Assembly (NCBI GenBank): GCA_023228995.1
Contig: JALOAD010000039.1
Location: 1-34,324 of the forward strand
From: JALOAD01 sp023228995 [NCBI: Candidatus Muiribacterium halophilum]
Lineage (GTDB): Bacteria; Muiribacteriota; Muiribacteriia; Muiribacteriales
Direction: 5' to 3'
DNA length: 34,324 nt
Shown in pieces: positions 1 to 7,362 of the stretch. Made by a program: the position numbers and the translations under genes. The notes under the pieces are model-generated. The model made no database searches and had not been told where the DNA came from. It saw only the letters and a list, made by a program, of their open reading frames with translations. Every line of letters begins with the position of its first letter. Within the stretch, counting starts at the first letter, position 1.

Positions 1-150
1 TTAGTTGACATTTATATTTTGTCATCCCAGAATGATTCTGAGAAACTGTCATCCCAGTACTATTCTGAATTTTTAGTTGACATTTATATTTTGTCATCCC
101 AGAATGATTCTGAGAAACTGTCATCCCGGTATGTTTCTGAGCCGGGATCT
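1..150. repeat. REP-like dispersed repeats in a 72-bp tandem duplication
   Basis: The block starting at base 1 (TTAGTTGACA, then two units beginning GTCATCCCAG) is repeated from base 73, a 72-bp period. The second copy ends in the fuller palindromic form at 120-150, where ATCCCGG pairs with CCGGGAT around a 12-base centre. Related units are at 579-636, 16526-16556, 33833-33863 and 34292-34322. No gene is visible here. This is probably a REP-like intergenic element; any role in termination or transcript stability is inference. Confidence 0.8.
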
Positions 151-207
151 CGCTTTTGATATTTTTATCATTACACTAACGCAAAAAAATAATCATTCGG
201 TATTTTA

Positions 208-359
208 GAGGCTGTTGAAAAAGTTATGTTTTCTTTTTTTCAAACTTAACTTTAAAAACAAACAGCATGGTCAGGCCGACCTATGTAAGCTAAAATTTGA
301 GATCGGCACAGACCCTATTCTGCATCAATGTTTCTTCTTATTAGTTTTTCAACAGCCTC
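208..359. mobile_element. MITE-like element, copy 1 (152 bp)
   Basis: The element has perfect 15-bp terminal inverted repeats, GAGGCTGTTGAAAAA at the left and its reverse complement at the right, and is flanked on both sides by TTTTA (203-207 and 360-364), a plausible 5-bp target duplication. Two more copies are at 8701-8850 and 29487-29636. The conserved interior includes AGCATGGTCAGGCCGACC and CGGCACAGACCCTATT. It is too short to code for a transposase, so it is most likely non-autonomous. Small ORFs crossing it are not conserved between copies. Confidence 0.8.
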
Positions 360-432
360 TTTTACCTTCGTTCACTTATAATACATCCGTATATTATATG
401 CTTCGCAATGTTCACTCAAGTTACCGAGCAGA

Positions 433-514
433 TTTTTTTTTTGCTTTTGTTTATAAAAACTCCATAATGATTTAATATAATCGAAAAATTTCTAACGAGT
501 TTTCGTAATTGAGT
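433..514 (-). repeat. 80-100 bp dispersed repeat, reverse copy
   Basis: Read on the minus strand, this stretch matches 24366-24449 over about 80 bases with roughly ten differences. Shared blocks include CAATTACGA, AACTCGTTAGAA, ATTATATTAAATCAT and TATAAACAAAAGCAAAA. Fragments of the same family lie near 920-952, 4823-4860 and 33950-34019. No coding capacity is evident. Confidence 0.7.
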
Positions 515-578
515 CTTCTGATTAAATAAACAAAAATCAATATAATGCCATCCCAAAGGGAATTTCATATAAAAAAAT

Positions 579-636
579 GTCATCCCAGTACTATTCTGAA
601 TTTTTGTCATCCCGGTATGTTTCTGAGCCGGGATCT
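579..636 (+). repeat. REP-like repeat pair
   Basis: A degenerate unit (GTCATCCCAGTACTATTCTG) is followed by a full palindromic unit at 606-636 with an ATCCCGG/CCGGGAT stem. The pair matches the family described at 1-150. Confidence 0.75.
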
Positions 637-1090
637 GTTTTTGATTTTTTTTTGAATTAGATTTTACATATAGATTCAAAAAATTGATATCGAGCGTAAT
701 TATGGAAGCTGTCTTAAGATTTTCAATAAGTATACAAAAAAGAAATTCAAAGTTAAAAAGAATAAAATTATAAATAACTAAGATACATTAGAAAATCTTA
801 AGGAAATTACATGGAGGTAATTTAAAGCTGAACATGTAAGGAGAAAATTTATACTATGTAAATTTTCAACTGGTACCAAGATATCAATTGTTTTGAATTG
901 TATAATTATTTAAAATATTGTGCTATTTAATCAGAAGACTCAATTGCCTCAAAAAAATTTTTTTACAGAAAATGGAAAAAATTATATCTTTTTAAATTAA
1001 ATACTTTTTATCCCAAATATGTTATATTTGTATTATAGATAAAAAATCAAATTATTGGCTTGAATTAGCAAAACACGACTATATAACATA
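637..1090. other. Gene-free AT-rich stretch with inverted repeats
   Basis: No start codon with a ribosome site opens a frame of useful length on either strand. Visible structure: a 12-bp inverted repeat, CTTAAGATTTTC at 713-724 and its complement at 791-802; a 9-bp hairpin GAAAATTTA...TAAATTTTC near 843-867; and at 920-952 a fragment of the 80-100 bp repeat (ATTTAATCAGAAGACTCAATT). It looks like decayed intergenic repeat material. Confidence 0.5.
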
Positions 1091-1134
1091 AACTTATAAT
1101 TGTTTTGTTTTGTCAATGTCAAGAACCGACACCT
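1091..1134 (-). repeat. Stop-plus-promoter repeat, copy A
   Basis: On the minus strand it begins GGTGTCGGTTCTTGACATTG and ends CAATTATAAGTT. It forms the last 14 codons and the stop of the acetyltransferase gene (tail VSVLDIDKTKQL). It contains TTGACA at 1117-1122 and TATAAG at 1093-1098 with an 18-bp spacer, so the TAA stop lies inside the putative -10 box. Other copies are at 5035-5074, 12547-12590 and 23560-23602, all at gene ends and all in gene orientation. The repeat is seen directly; promoter activity is inferred. Confidence 0.85.
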
Positions 1135-1600
1135 CTTTTGAATATATGATTTTATCATCATTTATATTGTAAAAATCTTTGAGTATAACCTCAACTTTAT
1201 ATCCATTATTTATATAAAACTGTTGTGTTGGTTTATAAAGTTCTTTGTTTGATGTTTCAATATATATTTTTCTTCCATTTTTTTTTGCAATCATTCTTTC
1301 AGTTTCTAAAAGAAGTTTTTTACCAATTCCACTATTTCTCTTAGAATTATCAACTGCAATCCAATAAAGATCATAACTTCCAATCGTGCATGGAATTTCT
1401 CCATAACATGTATAACCTGCTAAATGCTCTTTATCTTCAAGAAAAACAAAGCTATATCCTTCTTTTTGACCTTTTTCATAAGTTTCTTCTGCTAATTCTT
1501 TTGCAATATCAATTTCATCTTCGCGAAAAAATCCAGAAGAACAGATTATATTATGTATTTTATCACCATCATCTTTTTTCACAGTATATCTAAATTTCAT
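1094..1600 (-). CDS. GNAT-family N-acetyltransferase
   Basis: A 168-residue protein with a GNAT fold. The acetyl-CoA loop is visible as RNSGIG (motif R-x-x-G-x-G) around residues 88-93, followed by an amphipathic helix, and the late ETSN...FYINNGYK region is the usual C-terminal GNAT strand and helix. The substrate is unknown. It starts 4 nt after the ligase-like gene stops and its AGGTGA ribosome site overlaps that gene's end, so the two are translationally coupled. Pairs of GNAT and D-Ala-D-Ala ligase-like ATP-grasp proteins are familiar in bacteria and suggest amino-acid or dipeptide modification (inference). The C-terminal tail VSVLDIDKTKQL is not part of the GNAT fold: it is encoded by the dispersed repeat at 1091-1134 and recurs on the unrelated protein ending at 12550. 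Confidence 0.88.
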   Translation of the reverse strand: MKFRYTVKKDDGDKIHNIICSSGFFREDEIDIAKELAEETYEKGQKEGYSFVFLEDKEHLAGYTCYGEIPCTIGSYDLYWIAVDNSKRNSGIGKKLLLETERMIAKKNGRKIYIETSNKELYKPTQQFYINNGYKVEVILKDFYNINDDKIIYSKEVSVLDIDKTKQL

Positions 1601-1604
1601 AAAA

Positions 1605-2585
1605 TCACCTGTTTAAATCCTGGGATATCCATGAAATAACATCTTTTATCTCAAATCCTGATTTTTTACATGCATTGGAAAACCCTGCATCAGGTGATAT
1701 ACAAGGATTTGCATTTACTTCAAGTACATAAATATTATTATCATTATCTATTCTATAATCAATTCTTGCATAGCCTTTGATATTAAAAAGATACCAACAT
1801 TTAATTGTCATTTCTTCCATTCTGTTTATTATGTAATTATCCTTTTCGGTGAATTCTGAACTAACAACTGTACTTTCATATTCAATAGAATCCATATCCC
1901 ATTTCGCTTTAAAATCAACGATTTTATGATTATCACCAAAATCAATAAAACATATTTCCGCTGGATTCAATACAAGCGGTTTATCATCTTTTCTAATTAC
2001 TGAAATATTAAATTCTCTTCCATCTATAAATTCTTCTGCAAAAAACTCATAACCTTCTTTTGTTTGTTTATCATTAATTCTTTTTCTCATATCCTCAATA
2101 TCTTTGAATATAACAACACTATCTTTATCCATACCTTTTGACGCATGTTCCCAAATAGCTTTAATTATAAATTTTTTACCTGTAGGTTCTGATAAAAAAT
2201 ATGTTTCACTTAATGTAATCCAGTCTGCTGTAGGAATATTACCTTTTCTCATGTATTTTTTAGCTTCAAGTTTGTTTGATGTAATTCTTATTGCTTCTGA
2301 AGAAGATCCGGTAAAAGGAATATTAACTTTTTCAAGGTATTCAGGTGCTAGATGTATAAGTGAGCCATTTCCATTGACTGATTCTACTAGATTGAAAACA
2401 AAATCAGGTTTTTCTTTTCTCATTTCTTTGTGAAAAGTTTTAAAATCTTCTGAAAATGGTATTTCAACAACCTCATATCCAAAATGCTGAAGTGAACTTT
2501 TTACTACTGAGATCTGATGAAGTATATCTATCTCATCTGGGTTGTCATCTGTGCTTACGCTGTCAAATAAAATTGCAGTTTTCAC
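1605..2585 (-). CDS. D-alanine-D-alanine ligase-like ATP-grasp protein
   Basis: A protein of about 326 residues of the ATP-grasp superfamily, closest in layout to D-Ala-D-Ala ligases: N-terminal Rossmann-like part with a PDFVFNLVE motif, the SNKLEAKKYMRKGNIPTADW central-domain entry, and the C-terminal ATP/Mg site GYARIDYR...VLEVNANPC. Genuine Ddl usually has a GGxxGE-type N-terminal segment that I do not clearly see, so it may ligate other amino acids. Start: a GTG at 2585 is preceded by GGAGG with an 8-nt spacer. An in-frame TTG at 2600 lies at the ribosome site itself and is unlikely. It is first in a two-gene unit with the downstream acetyltransferase. Confidence 0.87.
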   Translation of the reverse strand: MKTAILFDSVSTDDNPDEIDILHQISVVKSSLQHFGYEVVEIPFSEDFKTFHKEMRKEKPDFVFNLVESVNGNGSLIHLAPEYLEKVNIPFTGSSSEAIRITSNKLEAKKYMRKGNIPTADWITLSETYFLSEPTGKKFIIKAIWEHASKGMDKDSVVIFKDIEDMRKRINDKQTKEGYEFFAEEFIDGREFNISVIRKDDKPLVLNPAEICFIDFGDNHKIVDFKAKWDMDSIEYESTVVSSEFTEKDNYIINRMEEMTIKCWYLFNIKGYARIDYRIDNDNNIYVLEVNANPCISPDAGFSNACKKSGFEIKDVISWISQDLNR

Positions 2586-2788
2586 CAAATATTCCTCCAA
2601 GGAATTTTATTAATTGCACTCTCTTAATTATTATACATTATACAAAAAAATCAAGTTATTTTATTAAAAAATTTTTTTTATTCAAGCTATATTTTAACCT
2701 GTTAATCAATTTAAATAACATATTGAGTTTTAACTGGTTTTTAGTCCTTAAATCTCCGATTATTTACTCCAAACAATAACAATTGATA

Positions 2789-2829
2789 TATCCGTGTTTT
2801 ACTACTATTGAAACAGCAAAACACGGATA
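2789..2829. terminator. Strong hairpin between operons
   Basis: A perfect 12-bp stem (TATCCGTGTTTT at 2789-2800 with its complement at 2818-2829) encloses a 17-base loop, just after the stop of the sigma-factor operon. Neither strand has a clear U-tract, so it may be a transcript-end or processing hairpin and not a classical intrinsic terminator. Confidence 0.5.
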
Positions 2830-2844
2830 ATATTAAACAATTTT

Positions 2845-3891
2845 TTAATCTTTGAATTTAACCTTATTTCCAAAAGTTGCAAACAACCTTTTTTCATTAT
2901 ATTCATTAACATTGTAATACATATCTCTCAAATAACTATCAAACTGAATAAGAAGTGAATATTCTTCTGTTATTTTTTCAAGTCTTTCCTTCATATTTTT
3001 ACCATTACCACTATTATAAATCTCTTCAGCAGTATCAAATATTTTGAGGCATCCTTTCATCTCTTTTGTTATTAATTCCTTAAGGGTAAAAATAATCGGG
3101 CTTTTTTCAAATTCATCCTTTTTAGCTCTGATAAACTCACTTCTGACTGAATTAAATACATTTAGATAATCAGGTTTTAAAGTACATGCTTTATCAAGCA
3201 ATTTGCTTAATTCTTCAAATAAATATCTTTTTATAGGCATTTTATTTGCTAAAACACCATAAAAAATTGCATATCCAGGTTCAAGTGATGTATCAACACC
3301 CCATTTACCATAAGAGGGAGAACGAAGCTGATAATTAAATTCTGTAAGACTTAGCACAAGAAGTTTTTCATAAGCATCTAATACTTTTTTATCTTCTTTA
3401 ATAACCATATTATACTGAATATAATACTCTATTATCCTTCTTAATCCATAAAAATCATAACTGTCAAACAAAGCACTCTTATACTGATTTTCGTGAATAC
3501 ATACAGCAAAATTCTTTCGAACTTCCTCAAATTCTTCAAGAGACGGAATATCTGATATCATATTCTCTATATTTTCTCTAACATCTTCTCTTTCGATAAT
3601 ATCATCAATTTTATACCAACTATTTGTAGATAATTCCTCAGATATTGAATAAGCTTTTTTATATTTCAAAAAAGTCATATTAATATCAGTAAAAAAGTGA
3701 TTGATTCCATTCTCAGAATAAATTCCAGAAGAATAATCAAAGATTTCTGGTAATTCCTGATCTGCAAAGAACTTTTCAAGTCCAATATATTCAGAATAGA
3801 AAAATAACATAAAAACAAAAAAACCAAATACAATAGCTCTTAAAAACAATGTAGTGTAATTTTTCACCTTAGTTAAATTGATTTTCTTCAT
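2845..3891 (-). CDS. Single-pass membrane protein of ECF sigma operon
   Basis: A 348-residue protein not recognised as a known family. It starts MKKINLTKVKNY, has one transmembrane helix around residues 13-32 (FLRAIVFGFFVFMLFF), then about 310 mostly helical, charged residues presumably outside the membrane. Start chosen at 3891 because GGAGG lies 5-6 nt upstream; an earlier in-frame ATG at 3942 has no such site and would lie deep inside the preceding gene. It is the third gene of a unit with the sigma factor and a two-helix membrane protein, overlapping the latter by 23 bp. By position it could be the sigma factor's target or sensor, but nothing in the sequence proves that. Confidence 0.8.
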   Translation of the reverse strand: MKKINLTKVKNYTTLFLRAIVFGFFVFMLFFYSEYIGLEKFFADQELPEIFDYSSGIYSENGINHFFTDINMTFLKYKKAYSISEELSTNSWYKIDDIIEREDVRENIENMISDIPSLEEFEEVRKNFAVCIHENQYKSALFDSYDFYGLRRIIEYYIQYNMVIKEDKKVLDAYEKLLVLSLTEFNYQLRSPSYGKWGVDTSLEPGYAIFYGVLANKMPIKRYLFEELSKLLDKACTLKPDYLNVFNSVRSEFIRAKKDEFEKSPIIFTLKELITKEMKGCLKIFDTAEEIYNSGNGKNMKERLEKITEEYSLLIQFDSYLRDMYYNVNEYNEKRLFATFGNKVKFKD

Positions 3892-4204
3892 AATATCCTC
3901 CTTTTGAACTATTGATGATTTCTGCAAAAACAATAATGACAATATAAAATAAAGCTGGTATTAAAATGTATTTAAGCATAAAAATAACCGACATCATGAT
4001 ATTTGCAATCCCTGACACTTCTAACACAATAATGAAAAAAGCACACAAAAGCATAAAAGAAATAAAAATAAATACCATCGAATCAATAAAAATCTGATTT
4101 CTTATTTTTTTTTGTAACAATTTGAAACCATTCCTATCATTGAGATTAACTTCACTTTTTTTTAATTTGCTGTAAATATCTTCAAGTTTAATTTTCTTGT
4201 TCAT
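3869..4204 (-). CDS. Two-helix membrane protein, possible anti-sigma partner
   Basis: A 111-residue protein. A charged cytoplasmic-type N-terminus (residues 1-35, including KLEDIYSKLKKSE) is followed by two long hydrophobic segments, about 38-62 and 68-92. Its start overlaps the end of the sigma-factor gene by 17 bp and has a good AGGAGG site, so the two are coupled. Small membrane proteins right after ECF sigma genes are often anti-sigma factors. No zinc-binding HxxxCxxC motif is present, so this would be a non-ZAS type (inference). Confidence 0.75.
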   Translation of the reverse strand: MNKKIKLEDIYSKLKKSEVNLNDRNGFKLLQKKIRNQIFIDSMVFIFISFMLLCAFFIIVLEVSGIANIMMSVIFMLKYILIPALFYIVIIVFAEIINSSKGGYYEENQFN

Positions 4205-4709
4205 AAAACCTCCTGAAAACTTCCTTAGCTCTTGAAATTCTCGACATCACAGTACCCAAAGGTATTTCAAGGATTTCAGAAATCTCTTCATAACTTAGAT
4301 TCTCATAGAATCTCAAAAAAAGAATAGTCCTGTGTTTTTCAGGAATAGCATCAAGTTGTTTATTGATTTTTTCATAATCTTTTAGATTTTCAGGAAACAT
4401 GTACTCTTCATAGTTATTTTTAAAAATCTCTATTATCTTAAATGTTTTTTTAACAATTCTAAAAAATTTCCTACATTCATTTTTACTAACTTTATAAAGC
4501 CATGATCTAATATTGAAATCAGCAGAAAAAATTCCTTCCTGAAAATAAGCTTTTAAAAAAACATCCTGAGTTATGTCCATACTCTCTTCCCTGTTTCCAG
4601 TTATATGAAGACAAAAATAAAACATTCGAGTATGATAAAGCTCAAATATCTTCTCAAAAGCAAATTCAGGGTCGTTTAATGCAAGCTTTTTAATTTCATT
4701 TTCATCCAT
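4188..4709 (-). CDS. ECF-family RNA polymerase sigma factor
   Basis: A 173-residue sigma70-family protein of the extracytoplasmic-function group. Region 2 covers about residues 15-80 (FELYHTRMFYFCLHITG, then DITQDVFLKAY and WLYKVSKNECRKFFR). Region 4 covers about residues 110-170 (IPEKHRTILFLRFYENLSYE with the helix-turn-helix EISEILEIPLGTVMSRISRA). There is no region 1 or 3, as usual for ECF factors. The start has a GGGGGAG ribosome site. It heads a three-gene overlapping operon with two membrane proteins, consistent with control by a membrane signal. Upstream, about 330 bp away in the same orientation, is stop-plus-promoter repeat copy B, which could drive the operon. Confidence 0.92.
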   Translation of the reverse strand: MDENEIKKLALNDPEFAFEKIFELYHTRMFYFCLHITGNREESMDITQDVFLKAYFQEGIFSADFNIRSWLYKVSKNECRKFFRIVKKTFKIIEIFKNNYEEYMFPENLKDYEKINKQLDAIPEKHRTILFLRFYENLSYEEISEILEIPLGTVMSRISRAKEVFRRFYEQEN

Positions 4710-4822
4710 AATTATCTCCCCCTGAAACAGTTCTCAAATAGTATAATCCAAAATTGAAGATTTTATTCCATTTTTTTTGTTTTTTTTATATTATTTTAAA
4801 AATATCCTTAAAAAATAAAATA

Positions 4823-4860
4823 GTAATTGAGTTTTGTAATTGAACCCTCTGATTAAATAC
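4823..4860 (-). repeat. Fragment of the 80-100 bp repeat family
   Basis: On the minus strand it reads GTATTTAATCAGAGGGTTCA followed by ATTACAAAACTC, matching one end of the copy at 433-520. The surrounding 4710-5034 stretch is gene-free. A hydrophobic 70-codon frame over it has no ribosome site and overlaps this repeat, so it is not called. Confidence 0.55.
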
Positions 4861-5034
4861 TATAAATGCGATTAAAAGAAATATCTCTATCAAAATTAAC
4901 ATTAAATAAAATTGCCAAGAGATTATAAAAGAAAAGAAAAGAAAAGAAATGAAATATAATACTATACAAAAAAATATATGTTTTAAATAAAAAAACATAT
5001 AAAAGGCTATTCTAAAATGTTTATAATAAGTAAT

Positions 5035-5074
5035 ACTTATATTTTATATTAATGTCAATGTCAAGAACCGACAC
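5035..5074 (-). repeat. Stop-plus-promoter repeat, copy B (diverged)
   Basis: The gene-side part (GTGTCGGTTCTTGACATTG) is intact. The middle has diverged, but TTGACA at 5059-5064 and TATAAG at 5036-5041 remain, separated by 17 bp. It supplies the last residues VGS and the TGA stop of the zinc-finger gene, a different frame from copies A and C. Retention of only the -35-like and -10-like boxes in a drifted copy favours promoter function. The gene next downstream in this direction is the ECF sigma factor. Confidence 0.75.
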
Positions 5075-5237
5075 TCTGTTTTTTATTTTTACAGTTACTG
5101 CAAACTCCATCATTCTCATAAGCACAATCAATACATATAAATTTTCCACATTTCCTACAATTTGTAATTTCATTGGCTACTTTTCTGTCAAATTTTCTAT
5201 TACACTCTGGACATTTAAAAGATGTTTTCTTGCCCAT
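5061..5237 (-). CDS. 58-residue zinc-finger protein with four CxxC knuckles
   Basis: A small protein starting MGKKTSFKCPECNRKF. Eight cysteines form four CxxC pairs at residues 9/12, 27/30, 35/38 and 46/49, the spacing expected for a compact two-zinc (treble-clef or cross-brace type) domain. The function is unknown; nucleic-acid or protein binding is a guess. The ATG at 5237 is preceded by GGAGG with a 4-5 nt spacer, which strongly supports a real gene. The last residues SVGS and the TGA stop come from repeat copy B. It is divergent from corA. Confidence 0.8.
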   Translation of the reverse strand: MGKKTSFKCPECNRKFDRKVANEITNCRKCGKFICIDCAYENDGVCSNCKNKKQSVGS

Positions 5238-5342
5238 GCTTCCTCCGAAATATAAAAATCTATTATAGAAAGTAATACTCTTTTTTTAAAAAAAATTCAA
5301 TTTTTTCGATACATTTTACTATAAAAATACCAACTGACCATT

Positions 5343-5351
5343 TGTTATAAT
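5343..5351 (+). promoter_or_regulatory. Extended -10 promoter of corA
   Basis: TGTTATAAT is a perfect extended -10 element (TGn plus TATAAT) about 30 nt before the corA start. No good -35 box lies 16-18 bp upstream, as is common for extended -10 promoters. Confidence 0.65.
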
Positions 5352-5380
5352 GGAATTAGTTTATAAACAGGAGATTTTTT

Positions 5381-6445
5381 ATGGCTAAAATTATTAAACA
5401 TTGTGCAAATAAAATCGGTAGAGCTCCAGGAACTCTTTTGCATACTGGTGAAAAAAAACTAAATAATGTTCTTATTGAAAAATTCACTTATTCAAAAAAA
5501 GATTGTATTTTTGAAAAAATTTCTGATATTTCTAAACTTAATAATATTAATAAAAAAGATTATATTACCTGGATAAATATATGTGGTCTTCATGATATAA
5601 AAGCTCTTGAAGAAATTGGTAAAATTTTTAATATTCATTCTTTAACTCTTGAAGATATTCTTCATACTGAAATTCGTCCTAAATATGAAGAACTTCATGA
5701 TTCTATATTTTTTATACTTAAAATGTATTTATATAATAAAAAAACAGATTATATTTTAACTGAACAGGTGAGTTTTATACTTAAAGATAATATTGTATTA
5801 ACTTTTCAAGAAAGAGAGGGTGATGTATTTGATCCTATTAGAGAAAGATTAAAAAATAATAAAGGAAAAGTTAGAAGTTCTGCTGCCGATTATTTGCTTT
5901 ATACTCTTGCAGATTCTTTAATTGATCAATATTTTGTTATACTTGAGAATTTTGCTGATAAAAGTGAAGAAATTGAAGAAATATTGCTTAATAATCCTAA
6001 TCAAAAAACACTTTCTGAAATTTATAAAGTAAAAAGAGAACTTCTTATTCTTAGAAAAACTATATGGCCAGTTCGAGAAATAATTAGCTCATTACTAAAA
6101 TATGACGGAGATCTTATAAAAAAAGATACTGAAATATATATAAGAGATCTTTATGAACATACAATTTCAATAATCGATACTGTTGAAACTTTAAGAGATA
6201 TGGCATCAGGAATGGTTGATCTTTATATTTCAAGTGTAAGCAATAGAATGAACGAAATTATGAAAGTTCTTACAATTTTTTCAGCTATATTTATTCCTCT
6301 TACTTTTATTGCTGGAGTTTATGGTATGAATTTTGCCAATATGCCTGAATTATCATGGGAATGGGGTTATTTTGGTGTTTTAGCATTAATGCTATTATTA
6401 TTTATTGCAATGATATTTTTCTTTAAAAAGAAAAAATGGATGTAA
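5381..6445 (+). CDS. corA: CorA-family magnesium/cobalt transporter
   Basis: A 354-residue inner-membrane divalent cation channel. The long cytoplasmic N-terminal part (about 1-290) contains the CorA pattern HSLTLEDILHTEIRPKYEE and the helix-rich region with YEHTISIIDTVETLRDMASG. The signature YGMNF is at about residues 314-318 at the end of the first transmembrane helix (LTIFSAIFIPLTFIAGV), followed by the periplasmic MPE loop, the second helix and a basic KKKKW end. The start has an AGGAG ribosome site and a perfect extended -10 box upstream. The next gene starts 1 nt after the stop. Confidence 0.95.
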   Translation: MAKIIKHCANKIGRAPGTLLHTGEKKLNNVLIEKFTYSKKDCIFEKISDISKLNNINKKDYITWINICGLHDIKALEEIGKIFNIHSLTLEDILHTEIRPKYEELHDSIFFILKMYLYNKKTDYILTEQVSFILKDNIVLTFQEREGDVFDPIRERLKNNKGKVRSSAADYLLYTLADSLIDQYFVILENFADKSEEIEEILLNNPNQKTLSEIYKVKRELLILRKTIWPVREIISSLLKYDGDLIKKDTEIYIRDLYEHTISIIDTVETLRDMASGMVDLYISSVSNRMNEIMKVLTIFSAIFIPLTFIAGVYGMNFANMPELSWEWGYFGVLALMLLLFIAMIFFFKKKKWM

Positions 6446-6446
6446 T

Positions 6447-7334
6447 ATGAGAAAATTAAATTTCCCTGAAAAAATCGATTGTAATAGAATATGTCTTAAA
6501 AAATACGATATAAACCTTGCTGATAAAATGTTTGAATATGTAGAAAAAGATCGTGAAAGACTTAGTGAATTTTTACCATGGGTTGATAGCACTAATAATG
6601 TTAAAGACGAAAAAAACTTTATAAAAATGTCAAATAATGCCTGGGATGATTTTTTTTTATTTGACTATGCTTTGTTTTTGAAATCAAACAATGATTATAT
6701 TGGGAATATTGGTATTCATTCTATAAATTGGGAATGCTCTAGAGCTGAAATTGGTTATTGGATATTATCTGATTTTGAAAGTAATGGATTTATAAGTGAA
6801 GCATTAATTTTCATCGAAAAAGTCCTTTTCGGAAGCGGTTTTAATAAAATAGAAATAAGATGTGATAGTAATAATCAAAAATCTTCATCTGTCCCTAAAA
6901 GAAATAATTATAAACTCGATGGAGTATTAAGAGAAAATGCTTTTTATAAAAATAAATTCGTAAATACTATGGTGTTTTCTAAATTAAAAAATGAGTATTT
7001 TCAAAATAGAAAATATGAAATAAATTATATTTTAGATAGATTTTTTACAAGAATTCCTTTTGAAGAAGAATATTATTTTATTGAAATAATAAGAAAAAAT
7101 AAATCAATTTTTACTTTTTTTAATATGGAAAACAAGCCTCAAAAATTCCCAAGTATTAAAAAATGGTTTGAAGAAAAACCTGATTCTATTGAATACAAAT
7201 TGATATTCAGAAAAGATACAAAAGAACCTATTGGAGGAATTGAAAAAGATTATAATAATCCTGAAAATCTCGGATTTGAAATTCTAAATTGCTATAAAAA
7301 TGTAATTAAGAAAGTTTCAGGTGTTGAGGTATAG
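6447..7334 (+). CDS. RimJ/RimL-type GNAT acetyltransferase with partial second GNAT
   Basis: A 295-residue protein. Residues 1-180 are a complete RimJ/RimL-like GNAT domain: N-terminal IDCNRICLKKYD strand, FLPWVD, AEIGYWI, the acetyl-CoA loop as a degenerate SNGFISEAL, and the late N-x-x-S...GVLREN region. Residues about 190-295 look like the first half of another GNAT (TRIPFEEEYYFIEI, then IGGIEKDYNNPENLGFEILN) and stop just where its acetyl-CoA motif would begin. The following bases do not restore the motif in another frame. The gene is coupled to corA (1-nt gap, little ribosome site of its own). Substrate unknown. Confidence 0.82.
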   Translation: MRKLNFPEKIDCNRICLKKYDINLADKMFEYVEKDRERLSEFLPWVDSTNNVKDEKNFIKMSNNAWDDFFLFDYALFLKSNNDYIGNIGIHSINWECSRAEIGYWILSDFESNGFISEALIFIEKVLFGSGFNKIEIRCDSNNQKSSSVPKRNNYKLDGVLRENAFYKNKFVNTMVFSKLKNEYFQNRKYEINYILDRFFTRIPFEEEYYFIEIIRKNKSIFTFFNMENKPQKFPSIKKWFEEKPDSIEYKLIFRKDTKEPIGGIEKDYNNPENLGFEILNCYKNVIKKVSGVEV

Positions 7335-7362
7335 AAGAAGTATAAAGTAGTTTAAGTTTTTT

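Noticed and set aside
285-335. CGGCAC...TTGTAT/CTGCAT in the MITE interior as a sigma54 promoter
   Set aside because: The spacing between the two boxes is about 10 bases in place of 5, so it does not fit the -24/-12 geometry.
215-679. Two open frames, one on each strand, of about 86 codons
   Set aside because: They run over the MITE-like element, the 80-100 bp repeat and REP units. No ribosome site precedes them and the frames are not kept in the other copies of these repeats.
2586-2600. TTG start for the ATP-grasp gene at 2600
   Set aside because: The TTG overlaps the GGAGG ribosome site that fits the GTG at 2585. The same reasoning moved the S-component start from 10127 to 10115.
4786-4998. 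70-codon hydrophobic frame on the minus strand
   Set aside because: Low-complexity AT-rich sequence translates easily into hydrophobic residues. There is no ribosome site and it crosses a fragment of the dispersed repeat.
7334-7362. Frameshift that might continue the second GNAT domain
   Set aside because: Only 28 bp separate it from the convergent gene, and no frame there encodes an acetyl-CoA-binding motif.
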